A stretch of 6,681 bases of DNA from Prevotellaceae bacterium UBA2757 (GTDB lineage: Bacteria; Bacteroidota; Bacteroidia; Bacteroidales; Bacteroidaceae): contig DEJD01000009.1 of the NCBI GenBank assembly GCA_002353215.1, forward strand, positions 10,030-16,710. The letters are read 5' to 3'. The notes under the pieces were generated by a model that saw only the letters and a list, made by a program, of their open reading frames with translations, did not search any database and was not told where the DNA came from. The translations under genes were made by a program, and so were the position numbers. Shown piece after piece: positions 1-6,058 of this stretch; the first letter of the stretch is position 1; every line of letters starts with the position of its first letter.

Positions 1-1527
1 CACTCTGTGACAACTCTGCGACTGAGACCATTCCTGGCTTTCCGCTCTGTGAAGACATGTACACACGAAAATCCAACTGCTAACCGCGAGTATAACGTGA
101 TTGACAACGGTATTTCAACAAGAATGTACTCTGGTTATCCAGAACTCTTCATGCAGCTGAACAAGAAAAATGATTTCGTTTATACTCCAGATTGGTATCG
201 CGGACTGGAATATCCGAAGGAACAGGAACTGGGATATGAATACATTGAAGACTTGTATGTGCCTGGTTACTTCGAATTCAATATCAAGAAAGGCGAAAGC
301 GTAATCTTTGCTGCCGGTCTCAGCGAACTGCATTCACGTGAGCTGAAGCAACTCTTCGATTATGAATATGATGTACATGTGGCACGTGAAAGTTTCCAGT
401 CCTGTCTGGTGAATGCTGCTCATCAGTTCCACTATGAGAAGGACGGCGAGACTTATATCATTGCCGGTTATCCTTGGTTCAAGTGCCGTGCCCGCGATAT
501 GTTTATCTCACTTCCAGGACTCACACTCGCTATTGATGAGCCTGAGTATTTCGAGAAGACAATGCGTACAGCTGAAAAGGCAATACAGAATTATCTTGAC
601 GATAAACCAATCGGACTGAATATTTCAGAATTCGACAAACCGGATATCCTGCTGTGGGCTACATGGTGTCTGCAACAGTATGCGCGACTCGTATCTCCAG
701 AAGCTGCATATAATAAGTATGGTGCTCTGGTAGAGAAGATTGTTGCTTTCATAAAGAACGGAAAGCACAAGAAGCTGGAAGTTCGTGATAACTATCTGCT
801 CTATACTGATGGAAAGACTTCTCCAGCTACATGGATGAATTCGACTGTAAACGGTTATCCATGTGTACCTCGTACAGGATACATTGTTGAAATTAATGCT
901 CTGTGGTACAATGCCCTGATGTTCTGTTCGGAAATTCTGAAAGGCAAGGGTAGGGAAGGCGAAAGCTGGGAGTATGCACAGTATGCAGAAAAGGTAGGCG
1001 AGAGCTTCAAGCAGACTTTCCTGAATCAACACGGATATCTGCTCGACTATGTAGATGACGGATATATCTCATGGAGTGTACGTCCGAATATGCTCATCGC
1101 TTCTTCTTTGGAGTATTCTCCTCTCACAACTCAGGAACGCAAGAAGATTCTCGATATCTGTACAAAGGAATTGCTCACTCCAAAGGGAATCCGTTCGCTT
1201 TCACCAAAGTCGGGCGGTTACAACCCTATCTATGCAGGCAGCCAGCAACAACGTGATGCTGCATATCATCAGGGTACTGTATGGCCTTGGCTGTCAGGTT
1301 TCTATCTGGAGACTTGCCTGAAGGTGTACAAGCACAGCGGACTCTCATGGGTGGACAGACAGTTCGTAGGACTGGAAGAGGAACTCTTCTATCACTGTAT
1401 AGGTACTCTACCAGAACTCTTCGACGGTAACCCACCATTCCACGGTCGTGGCGCTCTCTCGTTCGCTATGAACGTAGCTGCTGTGCTCCGTGTGAATAAG
1501 GTTCTTGCAAAATACTATAACTATTAA
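1..1527 (+). CDS. Glycogen debranching enzyme, GH133 amylo-alpha-1,6-glucosidase type, 5' partial
   Basis: The gene is open at the window's left edge. The reading frame runs from base 1, and the GTG at 7 lies inside a conserved stretch (TTLRLRPFLAFR) typical of the end of the N-terminal domain, so it is not the start. Compared with family members of about 640-660 residues, roughly 135-150 N-terminal residues are missing. Seen: the linker between domains, then the catalytic (alpha/alpha)6-type domain with GYPWF...ISLPGLTL (about 466-516), SPATWM (about 820-837), VEINALWYNAL (886-918), YHQGTVWPWL (1264-1293) and LPELFDG (1408-1428). Known of the family: it hydrolyses alpha-1,6 branch points left during glycogen breakdown, in the cytoplasm. 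Odd: the usual WGRD reads RARD (487-498), and the usual TWMD reads TWMN (Asn codon 838-840). The next gene begins 17 nt downstream. The family call is firm; activity is less certain because of these substitutions. Confidence 0.93.
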   Translation, partial: HSVTTLRLRPFLAFRSVKTCTHENPTANREYNVIDNGISTRMYSGYPELFMQLNKKNDFVYTPDWYRGLEYPKEQELGYEYIEDLYVPGYFEFNIKKGESVIFAAGLSELHSRELKQLFDYEYDVHVARESFQSCLVNAAHQFHYEKDGETYIIAGYPWFKCRARDMFISLPGLTLAIDEPEYFEKTMRTAEKAIQNYLDDKPIGLNISEFDKPDILLWATWCLQQYARLVSPEAAYNKYGALVEKIVAFIKNGKHKKLEVRDNYLLYTDGKTSPATWMNSTVNGYPCVPRTGYIVEINALWYNALMFCSEILKGKGREGESWEYAQYAEKVGESFKQTFLNQHGYLLDYVDDGYISWSVRPNMLIASSLEYSPLTTQERKKILDICTKELLTPKGIRSLSPKSGGYNPIYAGSQQQRDAAYHQGTVWPWLSGFYLETCLKVYKHSGLSWVDRQFVGLEEELFYHCIGTLPELFDGNPPFHGRGALSFAMNVAAVLRVNKVLAKYYNY

Positions 1528-1530
1528 ACA

Positions 1531-1536
1531 AGGAGG
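1531..1536 (+). promoter_or_regulatory. Shine-Dalgarno sequence AGGAGG for the glycosyltransferase gene
   Basis: A perfect AGGAGG lies 8 nt before the ATG at 1545, within the 17-nt gap after the debranching enzyme stop. It fixes that start. It is the only clear Shine-Dalgarno sequence in the window: the ATGs at 2894, 4942 and 6059 have A/T-rich leaders, and the one at 4476 has only a weak purine run, as is common in Bacteroidota. Confidence 0.8.
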
Positions 1537-1544
1537 AAGAATAT

Positions 1545-2819
1545 ATGAAAGTTATAATGTTTGGATGGGAATTTCCCCCTAAAATTTATGGCGGTCTGGC
1601 TGTTGCATCCTACGGCATTACTAAGGGTATGGTCGAAGGACAACCAGATGCAGAGATTACATTCTGCCTCCCAAAACCAACTGGCGACGAGGAGAAATTC
1701 CTGAAGATTATAAATATGAGCCAAGTGCCAGTAGCTTGGCGTGATGTGCAGTATGATGCCATCAAAGACCGTATGGTAGGACATACTGCCGAGGATTATT
1801 ACCGTTTCCGCGACCATATCTATGCCGACTTCAATTATATGGGAGTTGATGATATAGGATGTCTGCAGTTTGCCGGAGGTTATCCGCAGAACTTGCACGA
1901 GGAGATTAACAACTTCTCAATCATTGCAGGTGTGCTGGCTCGTAGCGAACAGTTTGACATTATTCATGCTCACGACTGGCTTACTTATCCAGCCGGTGTA
2001 CATGCAAAGATGGTAAGCGGTAAACCACTGTGTATCCACGTTCATGCTACAGACTTTGACCGTTCGCGCGGAAAGGTAAACCCAACTGTTTATTCTATCG
2101 AAAAGAACGGTATGGATCATGCAGACTGTATCATGTGTGTATCGGAACTGACACGCCAGACGGTTATCAAGGAGTACCATCAGGATCCACGCAAGTGTTT
2201 CGCTGTGCACAATGCCGTATATCCACTGCCACAGGAATATAAGGACATTCCACGTGTTGACAACGGAAAGGAAAAGGTTGTTACCTTCCTTGGACGTATC
2301 ACAATGCAGAAGGGTCCTGAGTATTTCATCGAAGCAGCTGATCTGGTATGCAAACGTACAAATAATGTTCGTTTCTGTTTTGCAGGATCTGGAGATAAAT
2401 ACTGGGAAATGGTTGACCTGGCTGCTGCCAAGGGTATTGCCGACAGATGTCACTTCCCTGGTTTCCAACGAGGAAAACAGGTGTATGAATGCTACAAGGC
2501 ATCGGATGTGTTCGTAATGCCTTCTGTATCGGAACCTTTCGGTATCGCTCCACTCGAAGCAATGCAATGCGGTACACCATGTATCATTTCCAAACAGTCA
2601 GGTTGTGGCGAGATTCTGAAAAATGTCATTAAAGTGGATTATTGGGATATCAACGCAATGGCCGATGCCATCTACGCTCTATGTAACTACCCCGGACTGC
2701 ATAAACAACTGCAGGAGGAAGGACTCAAGGAGGTAGATGAAATTACCTGGGTGAAGGTAGGACACCGAATACGAAAACTATATGATGAGTGTATTCACAA
2801 TGGTGGATTCATACATTAA
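1545..2819 (+). CDS. GT-B glycosyltransferase, GT4 glycogen synthase-like
   Basis: This encodes a 424-residue cytoplasmic protein with no signal peptide or membrane segment. The N-terminal Rossmann domain opens with MFGWEFPPKIYGGLAVASYG (5-24), whose GGL loop matches the acceptor/donor loop of glycogen and starch synthases. HAHDW follows at 141-145. The C-terminal domain has GRITMQKGPEY (250-260; R251 and K256 are expected to contact the nucleotide-sugar phosphates) and the retaining EX7E motif, E330 and E338, in SEPFGIAPLEAM. These features support a retaining alpha-glucosyltransferase. Given its position between a debranching enzyme and a GH57 protein, the likely job is extension of alpha-1,4-glucan (glycogen) from ADP- or UDP-glucose; donor and acceptor cannot be read from the sequence. 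It is not a canonical GT5 GlgA, and no glgC is in the window. The start is set by ATG 1545 with a strong AGGAGG. No terminator follows in the 74-nt gap (2820-2893), suggesting co-transcription with the GH57 gene. Confidence 0.9.
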   Translation: MKVIMFGWEFPPKIYGGLAVASYGITKGMVEGQPDAEITFCLPKPTGDEEKFLKIINMSQVPVAWRDVQYDAIKDRMVGHTAEDYYRFRDHIYADFNYMGVDDIGCLQFAGGYPQNLHEEINNFSIIAGVLARSEQFDIIHAHDWLTYPAGVHAKMVSGKPLCIHVHATDFDRSRGKVNPTVYSIEKNGMDHADCIMCVSELTRQTVIKEYHQDPRKCFAVHNAVYPLPQEYKDIPRVDNGKEKVVTFLGRITMQKGPEYFIEAADLVCKRTNNVRFCFAGSGDKYWEMVDLAAAKGIADRCHFPGFQRGKQVYECYKASDVFVMPSVSEPFGIAPLEAMQCGTPCIISKQSGCGEILKNVIKVDYWDINAMADAIYALCNYPGLHKQLQEEGLKEVDEITWVKVGHRIRKLYDECIHNGGFIH

Positions 2820-2893
2820 TATAATAATGTGTCACAGATACTAATAACCCGTTTTATTCTCAAGATAATTGTAATTCAAAAATAATAAACATT

Positions 2894-4279
2894 ATGAAAA
2901 AAATATGTCTGTACTTTGAGATACATCAAATTATACATCTCAAGCGTTATCGTTTCTTCGACATAGGTCGTGATCATTACTATTATGATGATTACGAAAA
3001 CGAACGTTCTATCAATTATATTGCTGAACGCAGTTATGTGCCTGCACTGCAGACCCTTTTGCAGATGTGTAAGGACTATCCTGAATTCCGTGTTGCTTTC
3101 TCTCTCTCAGGTGTGGGACTTGAGCAACTCGAATTCCATGCTCCACAGGTTATTGACCTCTTGCAGGAACTCAATAAGACTGGTCAGGTAGAATTCCTTT
3201 CTGAACCTTATAGCCACGGTCTGGCTTCACTCGCTAACGAAGAGAGTTTCGAACTCGAAGTAAAGCGTATGAGCAAGAAAATCAAGGAACTCTTCGGCAA
3301 GGAACCTAAGGTGTTCCGCAACTCTTCACTCATCTACAACGACGAGATCGGTGCTCAGGTTGCTGCAATGGGCTTCAAGGGTATCCTGACAGAGGGTGCT
3401 AAGCAGGTACTGGGATGGAAGTCACCTCACTACCTCTATCACTGTGCTACAGATCCTCGTCTGAAGGTGCTGATGCGCGATATAAATCTTTCAGAGGATA
3501 TTACAGAACGTTTCACTTCTAATCCGCTGATGGCTGACCAATGGCTCGATTGGATTGCTTCAACTCCTGAAGGTGAAGACATTATCAATATATTCGGCGA
3601 ACTTGTTACATTCGGTATTTTCCATCCATTGGAAGGCGGTATTCTTGAATTCCTCAAGGCTATCCCTCCTTTGGCTCGCGAACGTAATATCGGTTTCGCT
3701 CTTCCATCAGAAATCTGTACTCAGAAGAGTGTAGGACCTGTAGAGGTTCCATATAACATTTCATGGGTTGATGAAGAACGTGATACTTCTTGCTGGTTGG
3801 GTAACCACTTGCAGCGTGAGGCATTCAATAAACTGTACAGTGTCGCAGAACGAGTTCTCATTTGCAATGACCGTCGTATCAAGATGGACTGGGATTACCT
3901 GCAGGCATCGAATAATTTCCGCTTCATGACAACTAAGGCAAGTATGAAGTACCGTGATATATACGACTCTCCATACGATGCATTTACTAACTACATGAAT
4001 ATCCTTGGAGACTTCATCTCACGCGTTAATAATCTTTACGGTGGTGCTGAAAATGAAGAAATTAACAGTCTTATTACCACCATCCAGAATCAGGATGATG
4101 AGATAGCTGCAAAGGATAAGGAAATTGAGAAATTGCAGAAACTTCTTGCTAAGTACAATCCTGTAGAGGCAAAGAAGGATACAGCTCCGACTCCAAAGGT
4201 GGAGGCTGGCGCTAAGAAGAAAGCTCCTGCAAAGAAACCGGCAGCAAAGAAAACAACTAAAAAAGCAAAAGAAGCTTGA
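2894..4279 (+). CDS. GH57 alpha-amylase-like protein, probable pseudoenzyme with coiled-coil and Lys-rich tail
   Basis: This encodes 461 residues with no signal peptide. Residues 1 to about 380 match the GH57 alpha-amylase layout: HQ at 11-12, RYRFFDIG..HYYYDD (18-33), the FLSEPYSHGLASL region (E104, H108), FKGILTEGAK (161-170) and TFG..HPLEGGILEFL (239-254). Two catalytic positions differ. The family motif FRNTELIY reads FRNSSLIY, so the nucleophile Glu is Ser145 (codon 3326-3328). The motif around the acid/base Asp (LFMDYETFGEH) reads IFGELVTFGIF, with Glu236 (codon 3599-3601). Retaining hydrolysis is therefore unlikely; alpha-glucan binding or regulation is an inference. Residues about 385-420 form a charged heptad-like segment (probable coiled coil). 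The last 36 are Lys/Ala/Pro-rich with 13 Lys. The ATG at 2894 has an A/T-rich leader and no Shine-Dalgarno. Tandem stops TGA TAG and an intrinsic terminator follow. A database would label it alpha-amylase; I would treat that activity as unsupported. Confidence 0.9.
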   Translation: MKKICLYFEIHQIIHLKRYRFFDIGRDHYYYDDYENERSINYIAERSYVPALQTLLQMCKDYPEFRVAFSLSGVGLEQLEFHAPQVIDLLQELNKTGQVEFLSEPYSHGLASLANEESFELEVKRMSKKIKELFGKEPKVFRNSSLIYNDEIGAQVAAMGFKGILTEGAKQVLGWKSPHYLYHCATDPRLKVLMRDINLSEDITERFTSNPLMADQWLDWIASTPEGEDIINIFGELVTFGIFHPLEGGILEFLKAIPPLARERNIGFALPSEICTQKSVGPVEVPYNISWVDEERDTSCWLGNHLQREAFNKLYSVAERVLICNDRRIKMDWDYLQASNNFRFMTTKASMKYRDIYDSPYDAFTNYMNILGDFISRVNNLYGGAENEEINSLITTIQNQDDEIAAKDKEIEKLQKLLAKYNPVEAKKDTAPTPKVEAGAKKKAPAKKPAAKKTTKKAKEA

Positions 4280-4282
4280 TAG

Positions 4283-4320
4283 AAAAGAACCAAGTCAGAA
4301 AAAGGCTTGGTTCTTTTTTT
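4283..4320 (+). terminator. Intrinsic terminator of the glycogen cluster
   Basis: A perfect 12-bp inverted repeat, AAAAGAACCAAG (4283-4294) with CTTGGTTCTTTT (4306-4317), can be extended inward by a G-U and a C-G pair to leave a 7-nt loop (agaaaaa, 4297-4303). The stem runs into seven T residues (4314-4320). It begins 3 nt after the GH57 TGA and separates the glycogen genes from the rnf operon. The A-rich left arm could also let it act in reverse, but no opposing gene is visible. Confidence 0.92.
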
Positions 4321-4402
4321 GTCTTTTGTCTCGTTTGTTTTTCAAAGAAAAAGTACATAAAACCTCCTAATATAAGGAAAAAATGAAGATTTTTGAAGTT
4401 GT

Positions 4403-4435
4403 ATTTTTTTCTTTAGCCGATTTATTATATTTTTG
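4403..4435 (+). promoter_or_regulatory. Predicted Bacteroidota-type promoter of the rseC-rnf operon
   Basis: TATTTTTG at 4428-4435 matches the TAnnTTTG -7 element used by the Bacteroidota primary sigma factor. The -33 position (TTTG in the consensus, 19-21 nt upstream) falls in a T run at about 4403-4408 and fits only partially. Transcription would start near 4440-4443, giving a leader of about 35 nt before the ATG at 4476. The placement just after the terminator at 4283-4320 fits a new transcription unit. The prediction rests on motif match only. Confidence 0.6.
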
Positions 4436-4475
4436 CAAGGAAAAGCGTATAATACCATCGAAGGCAAACGTAAGT

Positions 4476-4898
4476 ATGGATGAAAGAATAGAACATCAAG
4501 GCATTGTTGAGAGTGTTGAGGATGATTGTGTGAAGGTGAGGATTGTGCAGGTTGCTGCATGTGCTGAGTGTAAAGCAAAGAGTCTGTGTTCGTCAGCAGA
4601 ATCGAAAGAAAAGGTGATAGAAGTGAAGGGTAGAGGAGTAGGAGCTGATGTGTGTGCGGGGGATAGTGTGCTGGTTTACGGATCTATGCAGATGGGATGG
4701 GCGGCTCTGCGAGTTGCTTTTATCTTCCCAATGGTTTTGTTGCTGCTGGTCGGTGCTATATGTATGGCATTGCTGAATGTGTCGGAAGGAACTACTCTTT
4801 TGCTGATGTTGCTGAGCCTGTTGATTTACGGAATAGTAGTGTATGCTATGAGAGGTAGGATAGAACGCCGATTCCGTTTCGGAATAGAAAAAATTTAA
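4476..4898 (+). CDS. rseC: RseC/MucC-family membrane protein, first gene of the rnf operon
   Basis: This encodes 140 residues from ATG 4476. The frame stays open upstream to an ATG at 4383, but that start precedes the predicted promoter, and the extra 31 residues do not resemble the family, whose members begin close to the HQGIVESV motif (here residues 7-14). Seen: an N-terminal soluble domain with C29-X2-C32-X5-C38, the family's Cys cluster, plus C18. Two membrane segments follow at about 76-100 and 107-125, then a basic C-terminus (RGRIERRFRF). Known of the family: E. coli RseC is a sigma-E modulator linked to the Rsx/Rnf complex that keeps SoxR reduced. In Bacteroidota it sits at the head of rnf operons. 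A role in Rnf assembly, maturation or redox sensing is an inference. The gap to rnfB (4899-4941) is A/T-rich with no terminator. Confidence 0.88.
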   Translation: MDERIEHQGIVESVEDDCVKVRIVQVAACAECKAKSLCSSAESKEKVIEVKGRGVGADVCAGDSVLVYGSMQMGWAALRVAFIFPMVLLLLVGAICMALLNVSEGTTLLLMLLSLLIYGIVVYAMRGRIERRFRFGIEKI

Positions 4899-4941
4899 AC
4901 AGACAGAACCTTTAATTCAATTTTTATAAATACAATTTTTT

Positions 4942-6045
4942 ATGAACGTAATTCTAATTGCTGTAATTGTTCTTGGCGTAATCGGATTCGTTTTGGCGAT
5001 AAGTATTTTCGGTGTCGCTAAGAAATTTGCAGTTAAGGAAGATCCGCGTATCGGAGAAGTGCTGGAAGTGTTGCCAGGTGCTAACTGCGGTGGTTGTGGA
5101 TTCCCGGGTTGTGGCGGTATGGCTGCAGCTTGTGTGAAAGCAGCTGATGCAGGTTCGCTCGACGGACTGAATTGTCCTGTTGGTGGCTCTGAATGTATGT
5201 CGAAAGTTGCGGGTATCCTCGGTATGGAAGTTGCGGCGTCGGCTCCAAAGGCTGCTTTTGTACGCTGTAACGGATCGTGTGAAAATCGTCCAAAGGTTGT
5301 TGCTTACGATAGCGTGAAGAGTTGTCGTGTAGCTAATTCAACTGGTATGGGCGAAGGTGCGTGCGCATTCGGATGTCTTGGCTGCGGCGACTGTGTTGCC
5401 GCTTGTCAGTTTGATGCTATCAAACTGAACGAAAAGACTGGTCTGCCAGAAGTTGACATGTCGAAGTGTACTGCCTGCGGTGCCTGTGCAAAGGCTTGTC
5501 CACGCCACATTATTGAGATTCGTCAGGTAAGCGGTGATGCAAAGGATGCTTTTGTAGTAGAGTGTATGAACAAAGACAAGGGCGCTGCAGCAATGAAGGT
5601 TTGTCTGAATGCTTGTATCGCTTGTAAGAAGTGTGAAGGGTCTTGTGGTAGCGATGCTGTACATGTAATCGACAATGTTGCATACATCGATCCTGAGAAA
5701 TGTGTTCTTTGCGGACAGTGTTATGATGCTTGTCCACGCGGTACTATCGCATCAGTAAGCATTAAGGGTATTGAGCGCAAGCCAAAGGCAAAACCAGCTG
5801 CTAAGCCAGCTGCTACTGCTAATACTGGTGCTACACCTGCTGCTGCTCCAGCAAAACCAGCTAAGGAATGGAAGCCAATCGAGATTAAGTACAATGCACC
5901 ATTGATGCCTAGTCAGCAGATTTTGCTTGCCGGTCCGAAGGATATCAGCAATCCTGTTGCTCCTGCAAAGGAAATGCAGTTTGAGAGCAAACGTACAGAT
6001 GCTCCACTGCCTCCAAGTCAGATGATTTTATTAGGTTTAAAATAA
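4942..6045 (+). CDS. rnfB: Rnf complex polyferredoxin subunit B, extended C-terminus
   Basis: This encodes 367 residues, much longer than proteobacterial RnfB (about 190). Order: N-terminal membrane anchor (about 3-24); four-Cys Fes-type domain C49-X2-C52-X4-C57 with C78; then four CX2CX2CX3C ferredoxin motifs at C145-C155, C176-C186, C225-C235 and C254-C264. That predicts up to five [4Fe-4S] clusters, with further Cys at 64, 85, 109, 113, 128, 141, 208 and 221. The first and third motifs lack the usual Pro after the last Cys (CQF, CGS); the second and fourth have CPR. Residues about 278-310 form an Ala/Pro/Lys linker, and the tail holds two copies of APLxPSQxILL (319-329, 354-364). Known role: RnfB takes electrons from reduced ferredoxin and passes them into the membrane Rnf complex that reduces NAD+ and pumps Na+ or H+. 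The ATG at 4942 places the hydrophobic anchor at the N-terminus. RnfC starts 13 nt after the stop. Confidence 0.95.
   Translation: MNVILIAVIVLGVIGFVLAISIFGVAKKFAVKEDPRIGEVLEVLPGANCGGCGFPGCGGMAAACVKAADAGSLDGLNCPVGGSECMSKVAGILGMEVAASAPKAAFVRCNGSCENRPKVVAYDSVKSCRVANSTGMGEGACAFGCLGCGDCVAACQFDAIKLNEKTGLPEVDMSKCTACGACAKACPRHIIEIRQVSGDAKDAFVVECMNKDKGAAAMKVCLNACIACKKCEGSCGSDAVHVIDNVAYIDPEKCVLCGQCYDACPRGTIASVSIKGIERKPKAKPAAKPAATANTGATPAAAPAKPAKEWKPIEIKYNAPLMPSQQILLAGPKDISNPVAPAKEMQFESKRTDAPLPPSQMILLGLK
5896..6033 (+). repeat. Duplicated APLxPSQxILL peptide in the RnfB C-terminal tail
   Basis: Within rnfB, APLMPSQQILL (residues 319-329, bases 5896-5928) recurs as APLPPSQMILL (residues 354-364, bases 6001-6033); 9 of 11 positions are identical. 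The copies are separated by 24 residues, and the second nearly ends the protein. Codons differ between copies (for example gca/gct for Ala, ttg/ctg for Leu), so this is a protein-level repeat rather than a recent DNA duplication. Its function is unknown to me; a docking peptide is one possibility. Confidence 0.75.
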
Positions 6046-6058
6046 AAAAGCTATAAAT

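Noticed and set aside
7..9. GTG at base 7 as the debranching enzyme start
   Set aside because: It sits inside a conserved LRLRPFLAFR segment and the frame is open to base 1; the real start is upstream of the window.
625..1032. 135-codon - strand open frame inside the debranching enzyme gene
   Set aside because: Antisense shadow of a conserved catalytic domain, with low-complexity Ile/Ser/Leu-rich translation and no motif.
1917..2567. 216-codon open frame on the - strand inside the glycosyltransferase gene
   Set aside because: It lies fully antisense to a well-supported gene, with no recognisable domain, promoter or family resemblance; a coding shadow.
2820..2893. Possible promoter or terminator between the glycosyltransferase and GH57 genes
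   Set aside because: The gap is A/T-rich, but I find no hairpin with a T run and no TAnnTTTG element with a suitably spaced upstream TTTG.
4323..4350. TTTG elements as the -33 box of another promoter
   Set aside because: No TAnnTTTG is found 19-21 bases downstream of either TTTG.
4361..4378. Imperfect palindrome CCTAATATAAGG as an operator
   Set aside because: Only the outer three bases on each side pair cleanly, and such short matches are expected by chance in A/T-rich DNA.
4383..4475. N-terminal extension of RseC starting at ATG 4383
   Set aside because: It overlaps the predicted promoter, its residues do not resemble the RseC family start, and the family motif HQGIV lies just after the ATG at 4476.
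5338..5664. Cys/Thr-rich - strand open frame inside rnfB
   Set aside because: Composition is explained by the reverse complement of repeated Cys, Ala and Lys codons of the ferredoxin motifs.
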